DNA from: Nematostella vectensis
Taxonomy: Eukaryota; Cnidaria; Anthozoa; Actiniaria; Edwardsiidae
Length of the DNA: 64,000 nt
Assembly: GCF_932526225.1 (NCBI RefSeq)
Contig: NC_064036.1
Location: 4,341,501 to 4,405,500 of the forward strand
Reading direction: 5' to 3'
Part shown: piece after piece, positions 36,001-47,267 of the stretch
Layout: each line of letters begins with the position of its first letter
Numbering within the stretch: position 1 is the stretch's first letter
Notes under the pieces: model-generated
Databases searched by the model: none
Seen by the model: the letters and a program-made list of their open reading frames with translations, nothing else
What the model was told of the DNA's origin: nothing
Position numbers and translations under genes: made by a program

Positions 36001-39000
36001 AGTATGTTGAAACAAAGATGTGTGAGGAGTGTCCACACAGGAATGTGTGAGGTACTGTACCATACAGTATGTTACCCAGGCATGTTTAAGGTATACTGTA
36101 CTTGACCAGGAACGATTGAGGCCCGCTGGGTGAGGTTCACTTGTAATTGTTAGCATCAAATGTTGTGGTACAGGAGTGACAGGGTCACTGTTCAAGAGCG
36201 ACAAAAGATGGAGCTGGATGAAGAGAGGCAAGAAGAGAACAAGAAGAAGATGATGGAGGAAAGGAGAAAATACTCCAGAAAGGTACAGCATACAGTTATT
36301 TATTTATTTCTATTGTACCTATTTTAGACCATCACTTTAGGGGCATGCCTTTGTGGATTAACTCATCCAACGTAAACTGTAATCCCTTATTTGCACATAC
36401 CACTTGCTGCCCATACAAGTTCAAAGTTTTCCAGGGAGATCGTGATGATTAGTTGGATTTCTTTTTTGGTCAAGAACATTTTAAATTGGGCCAAACACCA
36501 TGCAAGACCAGCCTGTAGGAAATTACAAAAGCTTAAATGTCAATGTTTTGTTTTTGTTATCATTATTGGAGATAGGAATGTTTCTGATAATTGTCCAATA
36601 TATCTGCAGATTGTCGAGGACCTGGTTAGAAAAGAACTACAAGAGGAACAAGGAGGTATGAACGTAGTCTCACCTTTATTTATCTCCTTATAAAACTCAG
36701 CTAGATTACAAGACAAGACAGGGAGAAAGAACGAATTAATAGATGCTGAAGTAAATGTGTCAATGGATTTGTTTTCATAAAATCTGAGTGTGTTTGATAA
36801 TGGATTTCATTTTTCCAGTCGAAAAAGATGAAGATGTTGTCATAACTGATAATGAGAATGATGAAGAAGAGGTGAGATCTCGGTAGATAACTTTTCTTGT
36901 TACAGTGGTTCAACTGTAACAAACCTGCATTTTAAGACTTGTCAATGACTCTTAGACATAAGATAAGCTTATAATGTGGGAGATAAAATATCCTCTACAA
37001 ATAAAAACCTCACACACACACACAACATGGCAAAATCCAGGCTGGTAGGGGTGTGTTTAAACTTATTTTCAGCAAATTTAAAAGGCTGGAAGTCAAGGAA
37101 AACCTCTAAAATATATACAGTAGCATTAATCTTGATTGTTAGTTTCGTTCGTTTTTAAAATTTCCTTCTCATTTGCTTCCATGAAATGTATTCTAACACT
37201 TTTATTGTTCTTATTGCAGTATGAAGCATGGAAAGTTCGCGAATTGAAACGAATCAAGCGAGACCGCGACGAGCGGGAACAGTACGTGCATAATAAAGAT
37301 GACCAACATGTTTTTCCGCCTCTCACTTTATTTACAGGCATCTCCCCAACATTTTTGTTCAGCGTCAACCGCCTCAACATGTCGCCAACATTTTTTTACA
37401 ATCTCACTTGGTTGACCATCATCTTACAACATTATTTGAACAGCCACACTTTTAAACGAACATCTTGAAACATTGCTTGTACAGCCTCCCTTATTTAACA
37501 ACATGTCGCAACATTGCTCGAACAGCCTCACTCTTTTTACCAACATCTTGCAACATTGCTTGTACAGCCTAACTATTTTAACAACATCTCGCAACATTGC
37601 TCGAACAGCCTCACTCTTTTCACCAACGTCTTGCAACATTGCTTCTCGGTTGACCACAAAACAAAAGAAATGCTAGCAACTACATCATATAACAACATAG
37701 TGTAGAAGCGCCATGGCAATGCTGGGCCATTCAATGCCTACAGTATTTATTTTATATTTTTAGTAAAGATGCAAACTATGGATTGTTGCGCTTCTTTTGT
37801 CAGAATTGAGAAAGAGAAACGTGAGATCGAGCGCGTGCGTAACATGACTGAGGAACAGAGACGAATGGAGTTCAAGAATAATCCCAAGCAGATCACGAAC
37901 AAAGCGAACAAGGGCAAATACAAGTTCCTACAGAAGTACTATCACAGAGGAGCTTTCTTTTTGGTAAGTCACGTAAACTGGCGCATAGCCTAGATTAGTG
38001 CTGAGGGGGAAGTCAGATATCGTATAACAAAGAAGGATCATTTGCTCATCTTTCTATGGACCCCACTCAACTCAGCGCATTGTTTTTTTAAGCATGTGCT
38101 TTGAACTTAAATTGTGAATATCAATTATCTCACAAAGTCTTTAAAAAAAACCCTTCCTTTCCAAATACTTTTGGCTTGAAATCGGGTTTTAGCAGAACCC
38201 GAATAGTTTTGAGAAAATTCGACGCAGGGGTATTTCATAAGTGTTTCGAACAGAAACGTAAAAAAAAGTAAGACATATGTATTTGGAAGGAGTTTTATTG
38301 AAGACTTCGTGACCTAATTGATATTCACTAGCGAAGTTTAAAGCACATGCTAAATAAACAGTGCGCTGTGCACTGTTGCATCTGTACAGTTCTTGAAAAC
38401 TTTCACATAAAACACACACTAGATGCTCTATATTTTATGAAGCTTCTCTGTTTAGGTGATCTACTGACGCAAAGTTATCAGGCGCCCTAATATTTGAGCC
38501 AGTGTTTAACTTCTCTAGGCTTACAGTGATCAGGCTTTATCATGCCTCTGTTTAGGCGGTCTATCCGACGCAAAGTACTCACACATTTGACAATAATACA
38601 ACACATCTCGCGCCCAATAATTGCCGTGAACGGTGGAGTTAAAACTCTAAGGGAATTGGAACCCCTCGTATTTCACCTTGTTAGCGGTTATACAAGTGTT
38701 CATTCTCACTTAGTAACTTCAGGTATTCTGCTAGCTTCGGAGGGGAGCTGAAATCTTTCACTTTAATAATAGAGTCCCGTAAATTCCCCCCTAGTAGCTC
38801 GTCCATTTTTTCGGTACCTTAGTAGACAGGAACTGAGCCCGCGTTCAGAGCGTGGGCTAGCTGATCATCGATGAAAAAGTCGCAGTCGTAGTATTCCCTC
38901 TCCTTTTTTTAATCTTTTCTTCCTTAAAAGAGTTGCCGTACCGTTGAGGGAGGTCCTGTTTGTTCTGCAAACAACCGCCGTAGGAATCGACTTGAATGTA

Positions 39001-41660
39001 CTTCATTAGCTCCTTCATACTGTATAAGCCGTCCTACATCGCTCGCAATTCGAAAAGCCTCAAACATCAGTCCCTTCTTTTGAGCAAATGGTAGCGGTTC
39101 GGGGTCGAGTGAAGGCATGCGGAATAAAAGAAGATGAAATAAGTAATATCTGGTCGGTACGAGGAAAGATCGGTCGATCGATCGGTCGTGTGTTTTGGTG
39201 TCCGTGTGTTTCAGTGTCCGTTTGTTTCAGAGTCCGTGTGTTTCAGTGCCAGCATTTACTTACCCTGGGTATCAGAGTCTCGATTTTCGTTCGTTTACTA
39301 TGCGCCCTTAACTGACGGCGCGGCTCGTGTTGTCGGAGTGAAGCTCGAGCCTTTGGTACCCAGGGTACCGAGCATTTACTCGATGGCTATCAAGATCAAG
39401 ACATGCTCTTTTGAAATCAGCCAACCTGCCTATCTATTTAGATATTCCAAATGTATTTCCATGGCGGCGAAGGCCTACGATAAACTTAGGTTTGATTCTA
39501 AATTGGCATGGTTGTGCACAAGGCCAAGTTTAAACCCCGTTCTTTTCATGCGCCGTTCCAAATAGAAAATGTTAGGTGCGTGAAAGTGTATCGTCTTCGT
39601 CAAAGCGTGGGCTGTTGCACGGGCTATAGGATAATTTAACTCCGAAATGCCTCCGCTACCTGGTAAATGAGTAACTCGACCACCTCGACCCCAAGCGGCG
39701 AGTTTTTTCTCTTCCCCATTATAAAATAACAGGGTAGGCTAAAAAAAACCTTTCCATTGTTCTCTCGTCTGCTCGTTTTCTTACCTCTTACTTGACAAGT
39801 TACTTGGGACAGTGATGATGGGTCCGGCCCTATCAAAACAAATCCAACCACCAACGTCCTCAGCTTAAACTGCTTTGGACTTGTTATCACAAGGGGAATG
39901 TACACAAAGCGCTCCATAAGAAAAATAAACACAATAAATAAACCCGTACCCATGGGGGGGGGGGGGGAAGGAAGTAAGTTTTCTGATAAAAATCTGATTA
40001 CCCCGAAAAAACAAAAAGGGACTTTTTTATGCCTTTGCAGTATCCTCACGGGCCGTTTATTGTCGGATTTGGTTACAGAAAAGTCTGACTTATGGATTGA
40101 TGACATACCAGAGTGATCTAGGTTATACTTTACAGTTTTGTCTACAAATAGCACGTTTATTGACAACCGAAAGTGGACTTTCGGCCGTTGTGTGAGGAGA
40201 GGGGTGCGTTTGCACCCCCCCCCCCCCCCTGGGTACGGGCCTGCATTCTTATTATGTTTTATGGCTCCGGAGAATAATAATAATAATCTGTTAAGCTTAC
40301 GTTCTCAGCTGAAAGTATGCGAAATGTACTTATCGCCGGACCAAAGTAATCACCTGTTGTGTGTTCCTATGTATGTTATTCATAGAAATCGTCAACTGTA
40401 TGTTGTTTTTTTTTTTTCTACATTTCCTTCATTGTTATTGTTATTATGTAGAACAAGACCCCCTTCCCAATCTTAGAGCCTCGAAGGCGTTAGCTCGTTG
40501 TTTCTCGTGCACAGTTTGGCAACGCATCGTGTTGCGACCACCATCTTGATTTGTTCTGTCCACGTGCGAACTTGGGGGAGGAAAGGTCGAGTTTTGTGCT
40601 CTAAAATGACTGCAGATTGGGTGAATGCAGCCTGCGAAAGGCTACCACTAGAAGAGAATGCAAGCTCCACTCTTGCTTTCCATTTGCTTCAAAACTCTTA
40701 TAAACCGTGATTTGAATGTGTTGTTTCCAGGATGAAGAGGATACCGTTTACAAGCGCAACTTCGCCCAGCCTACACTGGAAGATCATTTCGACAAGACAA
40801 TCGTTCCCAAAGTCATGCAGGTAACATAGTTATTATTATTATTGGTCCATGTAGGCTTTATACTATCCGAATGACGAGTCACACAATAGTAACGGAGTCA
40901 ACCATGAATACGTAGTCACACAATAACACCAGAGTCAAGCAAATAGCACTTGATCACACAATAACACGGAACCGGAAAGCCGCAAAATGTCACGCATTAG
41001 CTTTACGGTTGCGAAATAATCACAAAGTCATAACATGGGAATTGTAGAGACACAGATGTCACGCAATATCAATAGAGTCGCCTTGGAAAAGCACTTGGTC
41101 ACACAACTCCAAAATTAGGTGAATAGCCTGAAGGCATCATACACCAGTGTCAGACTCTAAAGCCATGCAATAGCCAACAGAGTCACGCAATAGCCAACAG
41201 AGTCACGCAATAGCCAACAGAGTCACGCAATAGCCAACAGAGTCACGCAATAGCCAACAGAGTCACGCAATAGCCAACAGAGTCACGCAATAGCCAACAG
41301 AGTCACGCAATAGCCAACAGAGACACGCCTTGCACACTTAGAAATAGCAATGATACAGCCCTGCACCTAGCGTGCATAGAACAATAATAACTCTCTTCTG
41401 ATGTTTATTTGTCAGGTTAAAAACTTCGGTCGGTCTGGTAGGACGAAATATACTCACCTGGTTGATCAGGATACTACCAATGTAAGTGGCCTTTGCTTTG
41501 TATGGTTTCATGTGTGTCATAGCTGCTAAAAAGGTCTTTGTATTGGTTTCAGTTTGACTCGGCATGGACCCAAGACAACCCTCTCGCGACTAAATTCTAC
41601 TCACAGCAATCAGGAGGCGGCAAACAGGTCTTCCAGAAACCCTCGAAGAAACGGAAATGA
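30043..41660 (+). CDS. MFAP1: Microfibrillar-associated protein 1 (spliceosomal), 18 exons
   Basis: MFAP1 is a nuclear spliceosomal B-complex protein that works with PRP38 in pre-mRNA splicing. The old name reflects an early matrix assignment. Exons: 30043-30118, 30339-30390, 31154-31256, 32651-32730, 32873-32948, 33029-33075, 33155-33179, 33251-33313, 33998-34051, 34920-34993, 36174-36282, 36610-36655, 36819-36871, 37220-37281, 37804-37963, 40731-40820, 41416-41481, 41553-41660. They join in frame to 1,344 bases, or 447 residues plus TGA, close to the usual length of about 440. The start [20 protein letters not shown] precedes [17 protein letters not shown]. Acidic and charged repeats follow, then the conserved [50 protein letters not shown] and FDSAW, ending KKRK. 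Exon 7 is only 25 bp. Several introns carry tandem repeats or transposons. Confidence 0.97.
31262..31600. repeat. 50-bp minisatellite, MFAP1 intron 3
   Basis: About six to seven near-identical copies of GAGAGCTCTCTTTAGAACTA, CTTACAGTAGCTACAATACA and TACAGTTGCT. Related degraded copies resume after 32339, past the inserted element. Confidence 0.93.
31610..32338. mobile_element. Mariner/pogo-like MITE with TA duplication
   Basis: Ends TACTGTATTTCCCGGCC with CTATAATGCACAC, and (inverted) TACCGTATTTCCTGGC with TTATAATGTGCAC, are TIRs beginning at TA. This terminal sequence type is common in animal Tc1/mariner-pogo derivatives. It is inserted inside the 50-bp minisatellite of MFAP1 intron 3. No transposase is visible. 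Confidence 0.85.
35047..36117. repeat. 25-bp minisatellite, MFAP1 intron 10
   Basis: About 40 copies of GTCCACACAGGGATGTGGGA plus GGTAT, with a GTTGAAACAGGGATGTG variant interspersed every few units. All three minus-strand frames are open, producing an antisense frame of 468 codons (34885-36291) with HIPVWTF-like repeats. It spans a confirmed MFAP1 exon on the other strand and is not a gene. Confidence 0.95.
37330..37645. repeat. ~42-bp minisatellite, MFAP1 intron 14
   Basis: About seven copies of an AACATCTTGCAACATTGCTT, GTACAGCCTCACTnTTTT unit, alternating TTGTACAG and CTCGAACAG versions. Confidence 0.85.
38073..38368. mobile_element. MITE with ~90-bp TIRs, MFAP1 intron 15
   Basis: CAGCGCATTGTTTTTTTAAG with CATGTGCTTTGAACTT at the left is matched in inverted form at the right (to GTGCGCTG, 38368). 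Shared GTGAATATCAATTA and CCTTCCnTTCCAAATAC blocks lie inward. Confidence 0.8.
38440..39935. other. MFAP1 intron 15 remainder
   Basis: Non-coding, with no exon recognised. A local duplication of CTCTGTTTAGG with GACGCAAAGT occurs at about 38448 and 38549. A short run of GTGTCCGTGTGTTTCAG-type units lies at 39190-39250. Confidence 0.6.
39940..40243 (+). mobile_element. MITE copy B, same family as 16375-16689
   Basis: Shares CTGATAAAAATCT, ATGCCTTTGCAGT, CATACCAGAGTGATCT and ACTTTCGGCCGTTGTG with copy A, in the same orientation. It ends CCCTGGGTACGGGCCTG. The left TIR is eroded to AACCCGTACCC. It again has a G run at the left and a C run at the right. Confidence 0.88.
40860..41335. repeat. Degenerate-to-perfect 20-bp repeat, MFAP1 intron 16
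   Basis: Irregular AGTCACACAATA-containing repeats lead into about eight perfect copies of AGTCACGCAATAGCCAACAG (about 41160-41325). Confidence 0.93.
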
Positions 41661-41689
41661 TGTAAAAATGTGTGACATTGTACATAGTG

Positions 41690-42010
41690 TTGATCGTGAC
41701 GGTCACACAACAAAGCCGAACGTAATGGTCGCACCAGATACGGCTGTGCGTGACAGTCACACAGCATAGAGCTGTGCATAGAGCTGTGCATAGAGCTGTG
41801 CATAGAGCTGTGTCAGCATATCCTGACAGTCACGCAGCGCCAGAGCCGAGCGTGAGAATCACATGACACAGACCCTGACGGTCACACAACAAAGCCGAAC
41901 GTGACGGTCACACAACATACGGCTGCGCGTGACGGACACACAGCATAGGGCTCCGCCTGACAGTCACGCAGCACCAGAGGCGAGCGTGACAATCACATGA
42001 CACGTGATGA
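41690..42010. repeat. Repeats in the MFAP1 3' region
   Basis: Imperfect GTGACGGTCACACAACA / GTGACAGTCACGCAGC units, plus a run of four CATAGAGCTGTG 12-mers at about 41766-41813. They probably lie in the 3' UTR. Possible polyadenylation signals AATAAA follow at 42222 and 42274. Confidence 0.75.
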
Positions 42011-42870
42011 AAGTCAACCAATACAAGTGAATGGGTGCCTTTGCGAATATTAAAGGAAAAAACAGATTGGTTGACTGTCACGCAACGGGATAGCAGCAAA
42101 CACTTCACCACTTCACAATGTGGATGTGAACGCCAATACGCCGATAAGAACGTTTGCCTTATCTGCGACACCGTGTTTCAAACTCTCGTACTTTTGCCTG
42201 TGACCCTCAAACCCCGTGACCTAATAAAATGGTTCTTTTCTACCCATTTTACCCCCAAAAGCTTCAAATGGAACAATAAAGTCAACATAACAATCTTCGA
42301 CAATTTTTTATTTATTTTAAAGGATGAAGCCACCCCCTGTTTCTCTCGCACCGATTCAACAAACGCCATTCCCCCTGTTCCCCCGCAATACTTACTTCAC
42401 CTGTGCAGGATCGGAAGATTGTTTCCTATTTGCCAAGGGTCATCTGTGTTGTCAAGGCAGGTGTTCAAAACCGTCTGAAAAGCCAAAACTGTGAAGCTAG
42501 TCAACAAACTATAACTTTTTACACGAGCATTTTATTGTGTATGGAAACAATTGAACTGAATACAACATGCTGTGTACAACTTATAAAAGTTTGAGTCTGG
42601 TGCGTTTATTTTGAGTATCCAGCCTTAATCTTTTATAAGCGAGTCGTACGAACGAGAAGCGTTCTCCCTTTCTCGTAAATATCACATCATATCATATCAA
42701 TATCATTGATATCACATCAGTGAGACAATGACATTCCCTGCCTAAACTTAAGTCAGAGTTTTTTCAGGAAAATACTTCTAGTTTGGCATGCGGATTACTG
42801 TTTGCGAAATCAAGTAAGTTCCAACAACCCAATTGTATCAGATCTTTATCGTAACAATTCAACCTTGTTC

Positions 42871-43700
42871 CAGGTTCTGACTGGGTCCCAGGTTCTGACT
42901 GGATCTCAGGTTCTGACTGGGTCCCAGGTTCTGACTGGGTCCAAGGTTATGACTGGGTTTCAGGTTATGACTGGTTCTCAGGTTCTGACTGTGTCTCAGG
43001 TTATGACTGGGTTTCAGGTTCTGACTGGGTCTCAGGTTCTGACTGGGTCTCAGGTTATGACTGGTTCTCAGGTTCTGACTGGGTTTCAGGTTCTGACTGG
43101 GTCTCAGGTTCTGACTGGGTCTCAGGTTATGACTGGGTCTCAGGTTATGACTGGGTCTCAGGTTATGACTGGGTTTCAGGTTATGACTGGGTCCCAGGTT
43201 ATGACTGGGTCCCAGGTTATGACTGGGTCCCAGGTTATGACTGGTTTTCAGGTTATGACTGGGTCCCAGGTTCTGACTGGGTCCAAGGTTATGACTGGGT
43301 TTCAGGTTATGACTGGTTCTCAGGTTCTGACTGGGTCTCAGGTTATGACTGGGTTTCAGGTCATGACTGGGTCCCAGGTTATGACTGGGTCCCAGGTTAT
43401 GACTGGGTCCCAGGTTATGACTGGGTCCCAGGTTATGACTGGTTTTCAGGTTCTGACTGGGTTTCAGGTTATGACTGGTTCTCAGGTTCTGACTGGGTCT
43501 CAGGTTATGACTGGTTCTCAGGTTCTGACTGGGTCTCAGGTTCTGACTGGGTCTCAGGTTATGACTGGGTTTCAGGTTCTGACTGGGTTTCAGGTTCTGA
43601 CTGGGTCTCAGGTTCTGACTGGGTCTCAGGTTCTGAATGGGTCTCAGGTTCTGAATGGGTCTCAGTTTCTGACTGGGTTCCAGGTTCTGGAGTGGGTTCC
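42871..43700. repeat. 18-bp minisatellite with long open frame
   Basis: About 46 copies of GTTCTGACTGGGTCTCAG with T/A and TCC/TCT/TTT variants. The period is a multiple of three, so a 337-codon frame (42802-43815) encodes a TGSQVL/TGSQVM repeat. The frame has no signal peptide, splice support or conserved flanks, so I do not call it a gene. Confidence 0.95.
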
Positions 43701-43765
43701 AGCTGTGGGTTATCGATGGTGTGACGTCACGGGGAAACCCTGTGAACTCGTCCCAGACCTCAAAT

Positions 43766-44930
43766 CTCGCGGTTTATCCGAGCACATAAAAACCAATAAA
43801 AACGACCAGGAGTAAGCAATTAAATAAACGTTTGTTTAAGAGGGGAAGCGCTTGTCGTATGACAATTTCTTAAGCGCTATTGCATGCGTAGAATAAAACG
43901 CAGCACAAAGTGGAGTTTCGCCACTTTGACCGCCACTAGGACACGTGCACAAAAGAAGTAAAGCACAAATCACTTTGGGGTGCAAACTATCAGCGAAGAG
44001 ATCTTCAAAATGAGTTGGTTTCCTTTAGATTAGAAAGTTGATATCAACTGCCGCTATTAAAGCTGATGAATTGATTGATTAGTTTTCTGAGTTTTGATTT
44101 TCGCCAAGGGGTGTAATACTCGGTTGCTATAACAATTTCTTCAAACATATATTGCTAAACCAATTATACAACCAGATCTTAAGAATTTTTTATGGCAAAA
44201 AATATCCTTAAAAGATTGTTAAACTTAACAATTATGTTTGAGAAGCTTGAGAAGCAAGAAGGGAAATACGTACAAATAGTACGTTAAACTAGAAAATGCA
44301 AGGGATTACTTTTGCAGTCAAGGAAAGAAATCAGAAAGAAAGAAATCAGAATCGCAGTCCCACGCGTCTATGGGAGACGCATGTTTATATTGCAAAACAG
44401 CTGCCTTCTGATATTGCAAAACACTAAAGACAAACAGCTAACGCTCAATGTAATATATTTTCAACGCTGAATGTAATAACACGTTAACGCTTAATTTAAT
44501 AACCACAAATTGAAAAGCCAAATTCGATGGGGTTCCAATTAAAAGACAACCGGGCTGATGGTAAGTCATCTTAGGGTCAGGGTGCAACAATGAGGCCATG
44601 CGTGGCAAAGATCCACTTTGTGGTGGGTTATATTCTACGCATGGAATAGCGCTTAAGAGATCGTCATACGACAAGCGCTTTCCCTTCTTAAGCGAATTAT
44701 TATTTAATTGCTTACTCCTGGTCGTTTTTATCGGTTTTCATTTGCTCGGATGAACCGCGTGTTTTGCAAACCCGGTTGTCTTTTAATTGGAACTCAATCG
44801 AAATTCGCCTTTTAATTTGTGGTTATTACATTAAGCATTAACGTGTTATTACATTAAGTGTTAAGTTCGTTATTACAATAAGGGTTGAAAATTTATTGCA
44901 TTAAGCGTTAGCTGTTTTATTAAATAAAGC
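43766..44930. mobile_element. Two overlapping inverted-repeat elements
   Basis: Repeat a (about 43766-43935) is inverted at about 44590-44762 (shared GGAGTAAGCAATTAAATAA, GCGCTTGTCGTATGAC, ACAAAGTGGA). Repeat b (about 44430-44555) is inverted at about 44765-44930 (shared CAGCTAACGCT, CACGTTAA, CCAATTAAAAGACAACCGGG). The order is a, b, a-inverted, b-inverted, so the two foldbacks interlock. No coding sequence. Confidence 0.8.
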
Positions 44931-45214
44931 GGTGATTTGTTTTTTAATTAAACGCGTTAGGATTACATTAAAATGATCTCCTAAGGAAATTCGCGATAAT
45001 GTTAAAAGCACAACTTCCCCAAAAAAACACTGTAGAAACGCAACATTGGTTCGTTGAAGCTGAATTTTAAATTTTGATCGTCCCTATTAAATTTTGCGGG
45101 AAATTTCAAAATTCTCGAGAATTAAATTTTTTCTCGATTAAAAAATCGCGAAATCTAAGTAGCGCGAATAGTTTGTACCCAATAAGGTATATCATTTTTT
45201 AAGAACTTTAAGAA

Positions 45215-45330
45215 TAACCTGCCACATTGTATTAAAACCGGCCACATTTTAAATTTATGAGTAAAAAATACATTTGTCAATTTATTAATAATTTATAACA
45301 AAGGGCAAAATGTAAAATGTGGCCTTAAAA
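45215..45330. repeat. Short element sharing the 55-57 kb TIR motif
   Basis: AATAACCTGCCACATT and GGCCACATTTTA at the left and TAAAATGTGGCC at the right are inverted. The same words form the TIR of the element at 55383. Confidence 0.65.
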
Positions 45331-45599
45331 ACAAAATTATAGACAAATCAACAAAACAATCATTTATTGACAATAAGAACAATAACTCAAATTACTAAAA
45401 AAAATCGTTATGCTGAGATGAATACTCCAGACTCCAAAATAAGACTCCAGTCACTCAACCTTGGACATAATGACTTTGACATAATGGCAAAGTTCGTCTA
45501 GCTTTCCGACGATAGGAAAACATGATCTGCGCTGCAACGGTGAGCTTGTAAAATCTGCAAATACACTAATACAGATAGAGAAGCCAGAAGCCCTAGCTA

Positions 45600-45805
45600 G
45601 AAATTTTGGGTCGGGGGGGGGGGGGGGGGGGATAAGCTACAGTCATCCCTTGTATTTAGGGGCGACGGGGAAGGGGGTGAGGGGGGTGGGGTGGGGGATA
45701 AGCGTCAGTCATCCCTTGTATTTAGGGGCGACGGGGAAGGGGGTAGGGGGGTGGGGGGAAAAGCGTCAGTCATCCCTTGTATTTAGGGGCGACGGGGAAG
45801 GGGGA
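45600..45805. repeat. Poly-G run and ~66-bp G-rich repeat x3
   Basis: A G run (about 45610-45630) precedes three copies of CAGTCATCCCTTGTATTTAG, GGGCGACGGGGAAGGGGG and AAGCG. The plus strand is strongly G-rich. Confidence 0.88.
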
Positions 45806-46119
45806 TGGGGCAGAACAAATGCTCTGATAGCATCCAATAGAGCACTTGGTATTTCTGTACGCTAATCAGCACTACTTTGAAAACTTACGTAGAAATGCGA
45901 GGTTGCAACGAGGACTTTACATAAGTTTTGGTTGATGAATGTGACTACTTACCTTCAATTACGCTTTCTTCTACACAATTTTGGGCTCTAAAACGAAACT
46001 CAAAATATAACAACATCATACGATCTAGGCACTCTGTGTTGTATATTTACGTGATGATGTGAGCACATATAGCAAACTCCCATCAGTGAAGTTTTGGTGT
46101 CGGCTTTGTTATCACAAAC

Positions 46120-46345
46120 TAGACAATGATCAAGTCTAGTCACGTGATGACCAAATCTAGTCAAGTGGCGGTTTTAAGAAGACCGTCGCGAATCAGAAGA
46201 TGATTATTTCTCTAGTCACATATGTTAACCAAGACCAGTCACGCAATAACCAAATCTAGTCACGGGATAACCGAATCCAATCACGCGATACCCAATTCTA
46301 GTCCGGCGAGAATCGCAATAAGTCACGTGATGACCAAGTCTAGTA
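46120..46345. repeat. ~22-bp degenerate repeat
   Basis: About ten imperfect copies of AATCTAGTCACGTGATGACC-like units. Confidence 0.75.
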
Positions 46346-47267
46346 TAGTCAAGTGCCGCGCCGTGGTTGAAGCTGCAACATTTAAATCAGTGAGTGGACA
46401 CATACACCTGTCTTAGAGATGGCTGAATATTGATGTATTAGACATGGACACCTTACGCCGAAAAAGGCGTTGCCCTTGTTCTTGAAACTTGGGGCTTCGG
46501 CTCCGCGCCTACGTCATATTGAGTTGTAAGTGACTCCGTATATAATGAAAAGAGCGTCGATCGGCGCCTTTTTCACTCCTTGATTTCCATACCATGGACA
46601 TAAATTATAATTGAATGCAGGAGTTATGATTATATACTTACGATAAGGTCTTTATATGCTGAAATGAAAAAAAAAAATCAGCAATTACCGTATACTGTTA
46701 CCGAGAATAACACCAGGGCTTGTGGCCTTAGTGGTTCTGTGCATGTGTCAGTCTGGAGGTATTGTCGCTGTCGATGATCCACATGACCAGACTACATCCA
46801 CAGACACTGTGTGTTAGCTTTTAAGCATTTGTTTTCTGAGGGAGAGCGACCTCAATGGATCAATGTGTCTGTTATGTAAAGGTTGGAGATTAGGGAAGGG
46901 AGAGGGGGGTGAGTCATCTTAAAACCTTTGAAATCCACAAGGGAAAGAAAAGGAAATATACAACGAGACCAGTGGCTCATTAATTTGTACCTAGATTAAC
47001 AAAAAAGGTCATCCGAGCTATCGGGACCTTGATCGCAAATAGAAAATAGAACATTTTTGAGTGGGCGGAATGTCCGACTTATCGGGGCTTCGAGCTATCA
47101 GATATAAACATAAATAAAAAAGGAAACGGTTTCGAGCAGATGGGGTGTTTGAATTATTGAGGTTAGAGCTATGAAAGATAAAAATGAATAGAACAGGAGA
47201 GACAGTTTCAAGAGGCGGGATGTTCGACTTATCGAGGTTTGGAGATATCGCGGAATCAGATACTCAC
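46346..47267. other. Region 3' of the last VWA exon found
   Basis: No exon was recognised. From about 46998 to 47268 a diverged ~75-bp repeat (CGACTTATCGAGG, CGAGCTATC words) runs right up to the splice donor at 47267. Either a further exon lies beyond, or the frame reads through to a stop near 47098. Confidence 0.5.

Noticed and set aside
46660-46836. Plus-strand stretch with a signal-peptide-like hydrophobic run (LVALVVLCMCQSGG)
   Set aside because: There is no in-frame start codon near it and the frame stops after a few dozen codons.
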